Positions 9,748 through 18,394 of a stretch of DNA of 42,295 nt are shown in pieces (position 1 is the stretch's first letter; every line of letters begins with the position of its first letter). Location of the stretch: the NCBI RefSeq assembly GCF_000338295.1, contig NZ_ANMO01000095.1:1-42295 (forward strand), given 5' to 3'. The notes under the pieces were generated by a model, which did not search any database, had not been told where the DNA came from, and was given only the letters and a program-made list of their open reading frames with translations. The position numbers were made by a program, and so were the translations under genes. The stretch comes from Rhodopirellula europaea 6C. Its GTDB lineage: Bacteria; Planctomycetota; Planctomycetia; Pirellulales; Pirellulaceae.

Positions 9748-10968
9748 ATGTCATCCTCGATTGAGTTGAACACGATTCCCGAAGCCGTCGAAGCCATTGC
9801 GCGAGGCGAAGTCATCATCGTGATCGACGCGGAAGACCGTGAAAACGAAGGTGACTTCATTTGTGCGGGCGAAAAAGCCACGCCGGAGTTAATCAATTTC
9901 ATCCTCGGTGGGCGTGGACAGTTGTGTGTTTCGGTCCTGCCGGAAGTCTGCAAACGCTTGGAATTGACCCCAGTCGTGCCGCAAAACAACGCCCCGCTGC
10001 AGACGGCTTTCATGACGCCGATCGACATCGCAACGGCGAAAACGGGAATCACGGCGGCGGAACGCAGCGAGACCATCCGTCGTTTGACCGACTCAGAAGC
10101 CACCCAAGAAGACTTCGTGCGTCCCGGTCACGTGTACCCGTTGCTGGCCAAAGAAGGCGGCGTGCTGCGTCGCGCCGGACACACCGAAGCCGCGATCGAC
10201 CTCTCTCGCATGGCCGGGCTGGCTCCCGTTGGTGTTCTGTGCGAGGTGCTGAACGAAACCGGCGACCGCGCCTCCCGCGACGACCTGGCTCGACTGGCCA
10301 AACAACACGATCTGAAGATCATCAGCATCGAACACTTGATCGCACATCGACGCGTCAGCGAGAAACTCGTCAGCCGCGCCGCCACGTCGGAATTGCCGAC
10401 CCGATACGGCGACTTTGAAATCATCGTTTACGAAGTCAACTACGAAGCACAAGAACCAATCGCGATCGTGTTTGGTGACCTGACCGCTCCCGGCACACCA
10501 CCACTGGTTCGAATGCACAGCAGTTGCTTCACCGGCGATTTGATCCAGTCGCTGCGTTGCGATTGCGGCGACCAACTTCACATGGCATTGGACATGATCA
10601 GCCGCGAAGGCCGTGGTGCGTTGATCTACTTGCCGCAGGAAGGTCGCGGAATTGGTTTGGCACAAAAGATTCGTGCCTACGCATTGCAAGACAAAGGCAT
10701 GGACACCGTCGAAGCCAACCACGCACTCGGATTCAAAGCCGACATGCGTGACTACGGCGTCGGACTGCAAATCCTAAAAGACCTCGGTTTGTCGGAGGTC
10801 CGCTTGCTCACAAACAACCCGAAGAAAACGAAAGCGTTCAATCTTCGTGGCTTTGACCTGAAAGTTGTTGACCAAGTGCCGATCGTTCCACCAACCAACG
10901 AACACAACGTTCGCTACTTGGAAACGAAACGCGAAAAGATGGGTCACCAATTGCCTCCGTTGTCGTGA
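9748..10968 (+). CDS. ribBA: Bifunctional 3,4-dihydroxy-2-butanone-4-phosphate synthase / GTP cyclohydrolase II
   Basis: The 406-residue protein carries both entry enzymes of riboflavin synthesis. The N-terminal half is RibB (makes dihydroxybutanone phosphate from ribulose 5-phosphate): VIDAEDRENEGDFICAGE holds the acidic metal-binding loop, and RPGHVYPL and HTEAAIDL are family motifs. The C-terminal half is RibA (opens GTP): MHSSCFTGD with LRCDCGD supplies the zinc cysteines, and YLPQEGRGIGL and TNNPKK are conserved active-site motifs. Both halves look intact. The stop overlaps the GTG of the next gene by four bases, suggesting translational coupling. It is transcribed divergently from the esterase. 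Confidence 0.98.
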   Translation: MSSSIELNTIPEAVEAIARGEVIIVIDAEDRENEGDFICAGEKATPELINFILGGRGQLCVSVLPEVCKRLELTPVVPQNNAPLQTAFMTPIDIATAKTGITAAERSETIRRLTDSEATQEDFVRPGHVYPLLAKEGGVLRRAGHTEAAIDLSRMAGLAPVGVLCEVLNETGDRASRDDLARLAKQHDLKIISIEHLIAHRRVSEKLVSRAATSELPTRYGDFEIIVYEVNYEAQEPIAIVFGDLTAPGTPPLVRMHSSCFTGDLIQSLRCDCGDQLHMALDMISREGRGALIYLPQEGRGIGLAQKIRAYALQDKGMDTVEANHALGFKADMRDYGVGLQILKDLGLSEVRLLTNNPKKTKAFNLRGFDLKVVDQVPIVPPTNEHNVRYLETKREKMGHQLPPLS

Positions 10969-11522
10969 GCCCCTCCACGGAAAGCTCAACACGATCGGAC
11001 ACAGCAATCCCGTTGCGATGCGTCGTGTTGCATCACCGTGTTCCACAACCCGCGACCGAACATTCATTGACGAACGACACCGTCTCTCGTGGTGATCACC
11101 TTGATTGGATGTTCGAAGTTACAGACGGTGGCGAGCTATGGACGTTCGCGACTCCGGTCATCGACCTGAACTTTGCGAAACTGAGAACCGATCATCAGAT
11201 TCCGATGACTTGGTTGCCGGACCATCGCCGTCGATACTTGGATTACGAAGGTCCCATTTCCAACAATCGAGGCAGCGTCACTCAGATCGCACGCGGAACG
11301 CATCGAGTGGTCACTGCCGCACTGGAGACCGCCGCGGAACGGGCTGTGTTCCGCACGAGTGTCGAATTGGAACGGGTCGTCGACTCAGTCTCGTCAAGCA
11401 AGATGCAAAAGTTCCAACTCACCTTCCAGCGTGATCACTGGAACTGCGACAGCGATTCGTCTGAACGAGTCCGCAAGATGGCGGGCGTTGTGTGGGATGG
11501 CTTTCTGACCATCCAACGTTGA
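10965..11522 (+). CDS. LigD 3'-phosphoesterase-like (DNA polymerase ligase N-terminal) domain protein
   Basis: The 185-residue protein resembles the phosphoesterase domain found at the N-terminus of bacterial NHEJ ligase LigD. HLDWMFEV takes the place of HYDFRLE, ELWTFATP of the following strand, and LDYEGPISNNRGSVTQIARGTHRV matches the YxDFEGxIPEGxYGAGTVxxWDxGTY region. It stands alone, without ligase or polymerase parts. It starts with a GTG that overlaps the ribBA stop (GTGA), so it is probably translated from the same message. The link to riboflavin synthesis is unexplained. Its last 88 bases overlap the convergent gene on the other strand. Confidence 0.75.
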   Translation: MSPSTESSTRSDTAIPLRCVVLHHRVPQPATEHSLTNDTVSRGDHLDWMFEVTDGGELWTFATPVIDLNFAKLRTDHQIPMTWLPDHRRRYLDYEGPISNNRGSVTQIARGTHRVVTAALETAAERAVFRTSVELERVVDSVSSSKMQKFQLTFQRDHWNCDSDSSERVRKMAGVVWDGFLTIQR

Positions 11523-12496
11523 CCGGATGCCTTCGTTCCCGAGGCACCAGAATCAGCGTGACGCTGATCGAAGCCCCGGTCGCTTGTCATGAGCTCTTCG
11601 TCGGAGCTTTGTTCAAGCTCGACGTCTGCGGAAGCTGAACGACCATCCGTCGGTTTGCTTTGCGATTTGGTGGTTTCGTTTTCTGTTTCATTCGAAGGTT
11701 GTGTCTGTTTGCGAAACGACACAAACCGATGCAGTGGACCACGAGGTGAGTAGAAATCCTGCGCCAATTGGCCGGCTTGGCCAGACAATCGCAAGCGTCC
11801 GGCGGTCAAACTCACCAGCTCGATGACCAAGGGTGCAAAGGCGTAGTGCGGGTCTTCTGGTGGGATATGCACCAAAGCGATCGGTCCATCCTCGGTGAAG
11901 TCCCAACGAATATCCAAATCCCCCAGAGCGGCCTCACGACTGATACGACGAACAAACGGTTCGAGTGGCAGCGGAAGCGCGCCAGCTTTGAGATCTGACA
12001 AGTGAATGGCCAGCAGGTTGGGTTCTTCGGTCATCTCCACCGACAACCGGCAAGACACCACCGTGTCCCAACGTGATGACTGATAACGAACGGCAGCCAG
12101 AATTTGTCCGTCTTCGATCGCAATGGCTGGTTCGCGAACGCCACGTTTTGACAATCGATCAAAACGTTCCGGCAACTGATCGGACAACCAAGCGTTGATT
12201 TCGTCTTCGCTGAACGAAGCGTTCCAAGAACCACGTCGCGAAAGATCAGACTGCAATTGTTCGACATCGAACTGCAGCTGATTCCTGGCGACCTGCATCG
12301 CTTGATCAGATTGATTGAACGCCCGCTTGTAGAAATCAGGCACCTGTCGCGATTGCCACACGGCCCAATAACTCACCATCCCGCCAACGACCAAAGTCAC
12401 GGCTAACACCACGGCGACGAGTCGCCCCCAAAAACGAAGGGATGACCGACTGCTCTTCTTAGCGTTCGCAGTTTCTGATCGATGCGATTGGGACAT
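11435..12496 (-). CDS. Membrane-anchored hypothetical protein
   Basis: I do not recognise the 353-residue protein. After a basic Ser-rich start, one strong membrane segment (about 25-47, WGRLVAVVLAVTLVVGGMVSYW) anchors it, leaving about 300 residues outside the cytoplasm. The exported part has a regular alpha/beta look up to about residue 265, with phrases such as FSEDEINAWLSDQLPERFDRL that also occur in other planctomycete hypotheticals. It ends in a Gln/Ser/Glu-rich tail. The last 29 codons overlap the opposite-strand LigD-like gene; the tail in the overlap has no obvious conserved pattern. A gap of only about 40 bases to the next minus-strand gene suggests one transcript. Confidence 0.7.
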   Translation of the reverse strand: MSQSHRSETANAKKSSRSSLRFWGRLVAVVLAVTLVVGGMVSYWAVWQSRQVPDFYKRAFNQSDQAMQVARNQLQFDVEQLQSDLSRRGSWNASFSEDEINAWLSDQLPERFDRLSKRGVREPAIAIEDGQILAAVRYQSSRWDTVVSCRLSVEMTEEPNLLAIHLSDLKAGALPLPLEPFVRRISREAALGDLDIRWDFTEDGPIALVHIPPEDPHYAFAPLVIELVSLTAGRLRLSGQAGQLAQDFYSPRGPLHRFVSFRKQTQPSNETENETTKSQSKPTDGRSASADVELEQSSDEELMTSDRGFDQRHADSGASGTKASGQRWMVRKPSHTTPAILRTRSDESLSQFQ

Positions 12497-12537
12497 AAGC
12501 CAAACCTCGGAAGGGCGTTCGACTGATCAAGTAGGAC

Positions 12538-15500
12538 TCAAAATCTTAACGACTGCGGTAACCAGTTGCGAATTCTGTCGGTTACACCATTGTTCTGCAT
12601 GGGCGAATCCACCACAGGTGGCGAATTCGCCGGTTCAACGGGGGGGCGTTCACCATCCGGTTTTTGGGCCGGCATGTTATTGAACAATGGTGAAGTCGCT
12701 GACAAACCCGCTGTGTTGACCGCCGCCAAAGATGCTCCACGGTCGGCGGCTCCGAACGTGCGGGGGGTGGCCGAAACCGTTGTCGCGGTCGCTCCGCTGA
12801 ACCCCGGCTCAACCAAAGGTCGGTTCACCTCAGCGCGTCGGGGATCCGTCGATCGACGCTTGGCAAATTGAAGCAACTGCTTGGCCCAAAACTGGTTCAA
12901 CAGCTGGGCGGGTGCTTTGATGTCATCACGCTGCAATCCTTGGACAGCCAGATAAGCCAAGCTTTGAATCTCAGCTCGTTCGGAACGGCTGGCGAACCAG
13001 TCCGTCACAAAAACGTCATCCACCCAAATGATTCCGTCCGACAAATTGTCGATCGTCACTCGCAAGTCCCGCGTGTTCTCAACATCGATGTTCAACCACT
13101 CCAGGACCACGGTTGAGTCTTGCCACTTGCCATCGACCGGCACCTCGACCTCGCGAGAATGACGGCATGGTTGTCCGTCGAGCGAGCCTTCCAAAGCGAC
13201 CCGCAACGTCAGCGTGTTGGATTGTTTCTCATTCGCATTTGTGCGAGCTAAATTGCCGGTTCCGGGCTGGTTTGCTTGAGCCCACGCGGAATTCCGCGAA
13301 ACCGGATTGCCAATCGGCGAAGTGCTCTCGCTCGGCTTGGCAACTTCTTTGCTCGGTTCGCGAAAACCTCTTAGTGCCATCGAGATCGCGACGCGTCCGG
13401 CGTTTGGAGTGGCAATGTTTTTGCTGATCAACCAAGCCTGAGTTCCCGACGAATCACGCGCAGCCAATCGAACGCTTTGTTCGCCACGGAACGCGGATCG
13501 AGGATCGAGTTTGACCGCATCGGCGGGATGCTGAGCGTGCATCCAATTGGGAATGCCCAACCGCGTACTCGCATCCGTCAGACTTTTTTGTTCGAAACCA
13601 CCGTTGGTGAGCAAGGACTCGGGGGTCTTGAGTTTGGGCTGCGGCGCCGATGGCTTTGGCGAACGCAACAAAGTGGTGCTGGCTTGAATCACACGACCGG
13701 GATTCCAACGATCAATGGAAGATCTCGCGGGCGCGCCCTGAGTATCGTTTGCTTCAGGGGTGACGTTCAATGATCGAGGCAACCGATCCAGCTCACTCAG
13801 CAAACCAACATGCTCGACCACCATCGTGACTTGTTCGGTGATTCGCGGAATCATCGTGGCGGGGTCGGATACGTAACCCGTCCACGCCAAATTGCGAGGC
13901 AGCGGCGACTCGCTCCGGCAAATCACCATCTGACCTGGTGGCAATTTCAATCTCGCTCCCAGCGGTGTTTGCTCGGGCACCGTCAGCGTCAGACGACCGG
14001 CATCGTCACCCGCATCTTTTGACCAATTCGTTGCTTCCGTTGTGGTGAGCGTGATGCTCATTGACCACGGTGCACGATTGACCAGTACCAACGATTGGCT
14101 GGCGGAATGCGTCGCTACTGTCACCAAACCATCGATCGATTTCTGTTTGCCTGCGGACGCTTCGGCGGAAACCAACGACAGCTCATCGCTCCAGTTTTTC
14201 CATGCATGACATGCGGCAACTCCGCTGGATGTGTCGAGCATTTCCAGATCCGCCAGCACGAATCGTGATGCTGACAAAACGCTGGATTGCTTGCCCGATG
14301 CTGAAACTCCGTCCCACCATCGGATCCATTGCTCGTCCATCTCTTCCGTCAACGCTGCATCGTGACTGAAAGAGGAGGACAGCTCTGTCGTTGCGGATTT
14401 TCGATGCCCCAACCAAACCGCGTCCGCTGGACCGAAGGCTCCACCATCAACGACTTGGAAGTGACTGCTCAAACGCGGTGGGGGCTGTCGTCGCTGATCT
14501 CGCAGAAGCCAAACTTGTCCGATCGCCCGCTCCGATTGGGAACTGCGAATCTCAGTGAGTGCTTGTTGCAGCGAAGGAACTTCCGCGGCGATTTGATTTG
14601 CATCCTCGGTCGAAGAAGAATCCGCGGTCGCGTTCTCGACCAAGATCAAATGCTGATCATTCAAGTCGGCGATGATCGGCAGCAAGGCATCGGTTCCATG
14701 ATGATGCCCACATTGCCGGCAATGAATCGTGTCCGATTGCCATCGCACGACAAAACCTGTCGCTCGGCCATCACCCCAAAACTGATTCCAAATTCCCACC
14801 AGTTCGTCCACCGGCGCACCACATGGCAAACGCGGTGGTTCCAGCCAAACCTGGCCGTCCGCTTGGACCATTTCTTCGGCGGCTAAACGAACGAGCAACG
14901 CGTCGTCCGTCGGATGAAAATCGTTTGTCTCTGTTTCTGATGGATCGCTCGGCGATACGGTTGCGATCGGCAACACAATACCATCCACGCCCTGTTCACG
15001 GATAGCTTTGATTTCCCGTTTCACGCACTTCAAACGTGCTTGCCAGATCATTGCGTCTTGAGAAAGCGGTGCACCTTCACTTCGCCATTTCCAACTCAAC
15101 AGCGAGCGTTCCTCTTCGGACGCTTCCGCTGTCGCGGTTGAGCACCATGATCGCAACGTGGGCACATCGACATGCGTCATCACTTGACGCGTCGGAATCT
15201 TCTTCGCGGCAAGCTTGCCAGCGTTGCTTTTGCCGACGTTGCTTTTGTTGGATGCTGCTTCTGTGGGCTTGTTCTCGGGCAAGGCAACGACTGTCCAACT
15301 GCGAACAACATCAGTCGCGTCGCTTTCGGTCAGCGAATCCAATCGCAGCCAACGTTGCCAACCGGAATGATCTCGTGGGACGCGCATTTGCACGTCATAG
15401 ATTCCTGGTTGGGTGATCGTGATCGGTTCTGAAACCGTGTCTGGCGAAATGGCAACTTGCCCGATCAAGTCATTTGTGTCGGCGGATCGGATGTCCAGTC

Positions 15501-15813
15501 GTCCCGACAAAGTCAATTGACCAACGGGGCCGTCGACGGAGGTGGATTCGTCATCCGTCGAGTCCACTTCGCTTTCGATTCGGAATCGTATGACTGACTC
15601 ATTCAATTCACACGAAGGAGTGCCAAAACGCGGCAAAACGACGATTTTTTCGCTGGTTTGCGCGAGGGCGTCTGTCACGCCAAAACTGCAAACCACGAAA
15701 CCAACCAAACATCGCCAAACCGCGATTGCGAAAGGATCGCAGAAAGGTCGCCACACGTCGCGACCAAAGTCGTTCCGCCATGTCGTTCGAGCGTTCGTTT
15801 CGCCTTGCCCCAT
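12538..15813 (-). CDS. Very large secreted hypothetical protein with a carbohydrate-binding-like module
   Basis: About 1091 residues with an N-terminal signal anchor or signal peptide (near residues 28-52, ending in DALAQ). The middle is not recognisable to me; it has a single CRQCGHHHG cluster that could bind a metal. Around residues 735-910 a stretch beginning LLTNGGFEQ and running through FRGEQSVRLAA looks like a jelly-roll carbohydrate-binding module of the CBM4/9 type: NGGFE at the start and a SVRL strand are typical. The end is Pro/Asn-rich and disordered. It is likely exported to the periplasm or surface. GTG at 15816 is an alternative start three bases earlier. It is upstream of, and probably cotranscribed with, the 11435-12496 gene. 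Confidence 0.75.
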   Translation of the reverse strand: MGQGETNARTTWRNDFGRDVWRPFCDPFAIAVWRCLVGFVVCSFGVTDALAQTSEKIVVLPRFGTPSCELNESVIRFRIESEVDSTDDESTSVDGPVGQLTLSGRLDIRSADTNDLIGQVAISPDTVSEPITITQPGIYDVQMRVPRDHSGWQRWLRLDSLTESDATDVVRSWTVVALPENKPTEAASNKSNVGKSNAGKLAAKKIPTRQVMTHVDVPTLRSWCSTATAEASEEERSLLSWKWRSEGAPLSQDAMIWQARLKCVKREIKAIREQGVDGIVLPIATVSPSDPSETETNDFHPTDDALLVRLAAEEMVQADGQVWLEPPRLPCGAPVDELVGIWNQFWGDGRATGFVVRWQSDTIHCRQCGHHHGTDALLPIIADLNDQHLILVENATADSSSTEDANQIAAEVPSLQQALTEIRSSQSERAIGQVWLLRDQRRQPPPRLSSHFQVVDGGAFGPADAVWLGHRKSATTELSSSFSHDAALTEEMDEQWIRWWDGVSASGKQSSVLSASRFVLADLEMLDTSSGVAACHAWKNWSDELSLVSAEASAGKQKSIDGLVTVATHSASQSLVLVNRAPWSMSITLTTTEATNWSKDAGDDAGRLTLTVPEQTPLGARLKLPPGQMVICRSESPLPRNLAWTGYVSDPATMIPRITEQVTMVVEHVGLLSELDRLPRSLNVTPEANDTQGAPARSSIDRWNPGRVIQASTTLLRSPKPSAPQPKLKTPESLLTNGGFEQKSLTDASTRLGIPNWMHAQHPADAVKLDPRSAFRGEQSVRLAARDSSGTQAWLISKNIATPNAGRVAISMALRGFREPSKEVAKPSESTSPIGNPVSRNSAWAQANQPGTGNLARTNANEKQSNTLTLRVALEGSLDGQPCRHSREVEVPVDGKWQDSTVVLEWLNIDVENTRDLRVTIDNLSDGIIWVDDVFVTDWFASRSERAEIQSLAYLAVQGLQRDDIKAPAQLLNQFWAKQLLQFAKRRSTDPRRAEVNRPLVEPGFSGATATTVSATPRTFGAADRGASLAAVNTAGLSATSPLFNNMPAQKPDGERPPVEPANSPPVVDSPMQNNGVTDRIRNWLPQSLRF

Positions 15814-16087
15814 CACTTAAAAACCAGTTTTCGTGAAAACCACCACCAATCTGAGTGGTTGATTCGGCGGGTATCAACGGCATCCACCTTGGACCGTCCA
15901 ACGCCAAAGTACTGGTTTCATCACCGTTGTCACAAGACGGTTTTCGGTGGCTGGGCGCACGCAAAAATCGCCCCCATAGAGGCATACTCACCACCCTTGA
16001 CGCGTAAGAATCACCCCGAAATCAGCTGTAATCGATGTGACAAAATCACTAAGATAAAGGGAGTTCCGCAACCCAGTGGAGGAGCAT

Positions 16088-16333
16088 ATGAGTGCCCAAT
16101 GGTATTACATGAGCCACGGATGGTTTCATACGACAAAACGGATCGGTCCAATTAGCGAACCCGAGTTATTGCTTCGCATCGACCGGGGGAAAATCTCTCC
16201 CGAAACGCTGGTGCAGAGCTCAAAGACTCGGCAGCGTTGGGTTCCAATGAGTACGATTGAACCTGCCATGCGGCGATGGAAACAATCGCATCCCAACGAA
16301 GCCGGTGACGCCGCGCACGGGCAGGCCAGCTAG
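16088..16333 (+). CDS. Small GYF_2-like (DUF4339) domain protein
   Basis: The 81-residue protein is essentially one domain: WYYMSHG, then IGPISEPELLLRIDRGKISPETLVQ, then WVPMSTIE. This is the pattern of the bacterial GYF_2 / DUF4339 domain (a tryptophan-tyrosine start, G-P-x-S/T, a helix, then L-V...W.P). The domain normally binds proline-rich peptides and is usually fused to membrane proteins; here it is free and sits 15 bases before a membrane protein gene, so the two may act together (inference). GGAGG at 16078-16082 with five bases to the ATG at 16088 decides the start. Confidence 0.8.
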   Translation: MSAQWYYMSHGWFHTTKRIGPISEPELLLRIDRGKISPETLVQSSKTRQRWVPMSTIEPAMRRWKQSHPNEAGDAAHGQAS

Positions 16334-16348
16334 CAAAACGGCATCTTC

Positions 16349-18394
16349 TTGAGCCGACTGCATCACACCGCCGCCGACTACGCCGCCATCGCGATCGCGC
16401 CGGTGCTGATCTTCGTGATGCTGTTCAGCCTGGCGAGCTTCTTGTGCATCGTCCTGTATTCGGGTGGATACTCGGGCGCGTTGGTGTGGACGATGCTGAT
16501 GTACTCGATGGGAGCCACCGCGGTCGCTCGAATCACCATCGAAAATGACCGTCAGTACTCGTCTCTGTACGCGATCGCGCTCGGTCTCGCGACGGTCTAC
16601 GTCTTGGTCGCGTACGTCGGTGACCCGATCTTTTCGATTGGGATCGTGTGGATCGTCGGATATTTGGCCGACAAAATCGTTCACGATTGCACAATCGTGG
16701 ATGATTCCATCGACAGCAGTGGCCAAGGTTTGGTCGACAGTGGTTTGTCGTTTCTCAAGCTTCGGCGGCAGCAACACCAAACCGCGGCCTCACCATCCAA
16801 ACCGAAATCGGACGACACAGATGCGTCGGCCAAATCCAAACGGACCAAAAAGAATCCTGCCGCCGGCCATCAACCTGGTCGAACGGTGTTGTGGTTGGCA
16901 CTCGGTGCATTGCCGCTGTTTGGCCTGGGCCAGTTCTTTCTTGGCGGTGATTCCAAATCGTGGAACCTCGCCAGAATCCTGCTGACGCTGTATCTGTTCT
17001 CTGCGTTGTCGCTGTTGGTCGTGACATCGTTTCTGAACCTTCGTCGTTATCTGCGGCAACGCCAAACGGAAATGCCTCTGGATGCAACGATCGCTTGGCT
17101 CGCCGGCGGCATCGTCATCATCGGGCTGATTTTGATGATCGCCTACGTCGCTCCACTGCCCGGCAAAGCAATTGCGTCGCTAAAGGCACCTGAGTTCCTC
17201 ACCAACCGATCGCCGTTGTCCGCCAGCGAATATGGCTGGGGTGATGAAGGAGCGGAGATCAGTGACGAAAACGACGCCAAATCATCTGAGACCGGTCCGG
17301 ACGGATCGCCCAGCGGCGAAACTCAATCCGGGGCAAAAGCGGGCGGGCAAAAGGGCAATCGCGAAGACGGACCGGCAGGAAGTGACCCTGGCGGAAAGAA
17401 ACAGGGAAAAGGACAAGACCCCGGCAGCGATCAACCTGCTGGCGGTGAAAAGAACAACTCTAAAAGTCAATCGACGTCCAGCGACTCCAAGAACTCAGGC
17501 AACCAACAACAAACAAAGACCGAGCAAAACAGCCAACCGTCGCAAAGCCAATCGCAGCAAAACCAGTCCCCTCAATCAGCAAACGAATCCTCTTCCGATT
17601 CGAGTCCAGGAAGCGAATCCAAATCGGACGCATCCAAATCGGACGCATCCAACTCCGCAGGCGATGATTCGAAAAGCGGCGAACAAGATTCCTCGAACGC
17701 TGAATCCGACTCGGCGAACGAATTTCAATCGTCCAAGAACGAATCCGCTGAACAATCCAAGCAAGAATCTGATCAATCGAAACAAAACAACGAGCAGTCC
17801 CGGCCGCCATCAGAGAACCAAAACCAGAACTCGAATCAGCAGAAGGAACCACTTTCGGCTCGGTCCAAGCCGCCACCGGACCGTTCGCCTCCACTGAGTG
17901 GCGTGTTCAGCACCATCGCGGGAATGCTGAAATGGTTGATCTTCCTTGGTTTGTTTGCATTCATCGCGATTTTCATCTTTCGCAACTTGGACGCCATCAT
18001 GGCGTGGTGGGACAGCCTGTTTGCGGAGGAAGATCGAGAAACGACCGCGCAACAACCTTCCCCGAAGAAGCTCCAACCCGAGACGCCGCCGCGACCGTTC
18101 TCATCGTTCCGCAATCCGGTGGGCGATCCCGATCCGCGCAAGGTGGTGGTGGTGACTTTCCAAGCCTTGGAAGCTTGGTGCCGCGAACAGGGTGTCGAAC
18201 GATCGCCGGATGAAACTCCGTCCGAATTTGTTCGACGAGTCGCGGTGCAATTCCCCACGCTGGGTCAATCTGCGATCCAGGTCGTCGATGCTTACAACCG
18301 AATCGTTTATGGTCGTGCAGCGGCCGCGAAAAATGATGTCGAGGCCGCCAGTTCCGTATGGCAAGTCTTCGCTGGTGGCATCCGCACTTCATGA
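16349..18394 (+). CDS. Multi-pass membrane protein with long Ser/Gln/Asn-rich region and C-terminal DUF4129
   Basis: The 681-residue protein has several membrane segments in residues 10-115 and again at about 170-275. A very hydrophilic stretch of roughly 200 residues follows, made almost only of Ser, Gln, Asn, Lys, Asp, Glu and Gly (about 310-510). One more membrane segment (about 525-548, LKWLIFLGLFAFIAIFIF) precedes the C-terminal DUF4129 domain (about 597-665, VVTFQALEAWCREQGVERS...FPTLGQSA). DUF4129 is often linked to transglutaminase and MoxR/DUF58 clusters, but none is near. The apparent start is a TTG 15 bases after the GYF-like gene, without a good ribosome binding site, so coupling is likely and the true start is uncertain. 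Its stop overlaps the next ATG. Confidence 0.82.
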   Translation: MSRLHHTAADYAAIAIAPVLIFVMLFSLASFLCIVLYSGGYSGALVWTMLMYSMGATAVARITIENDRQYSSLYAIALGLATVYVLVAYVGDPIFSIGIVWIVGYLADKIVHDCTIVDDSIDSSGQGLVDSGLSFLKLRRQQHQTAASPSKPKSDDTDASAKSKRTKKNPAAGHQPGRTVLWLALGALPLFGLGQFFLGGDSKSWNLARILLTLYLFSALSLLVVTSFLNLRRYLRQRQTEMPLDATIAWLAGGIVIIGLILMIAYVAPLPGKAIASLKAPEFLTNRSPLSASEYGWGDEGAEISDENDAKSSETGPDGSPSGETQSGAKAGGQKGNREDGPAGSDPGGKKQGKGQDPGSDQPAGGEKNNSKSQSTSSDSKNSGNQQQTKTEQNSQPSQSQSQQNQSPQSANESSSDSSPGSESKSDASKSDASNSAGDDSKSGEQDSSNAESDSANEFQSSKNESAEQSKQESDQSKQNNEQSRPPSENQNQNSNQQKEPLSARSKPPPDRSPPLSGVFSTIAGMLKWLIFLGLFAFIAIFIFRNLDAIMAWWDSLFAEEDRETTAQQPSPKKLQPETPPRPFSSFRNPVGDPDPRKVVVVTFQALEAWCREQGVERSPDETPSEFVRRVAVQFPTLGQSAIQVVDAYNRIVYGRAAAAKNDVEAASSVWQVFAGGIRTS

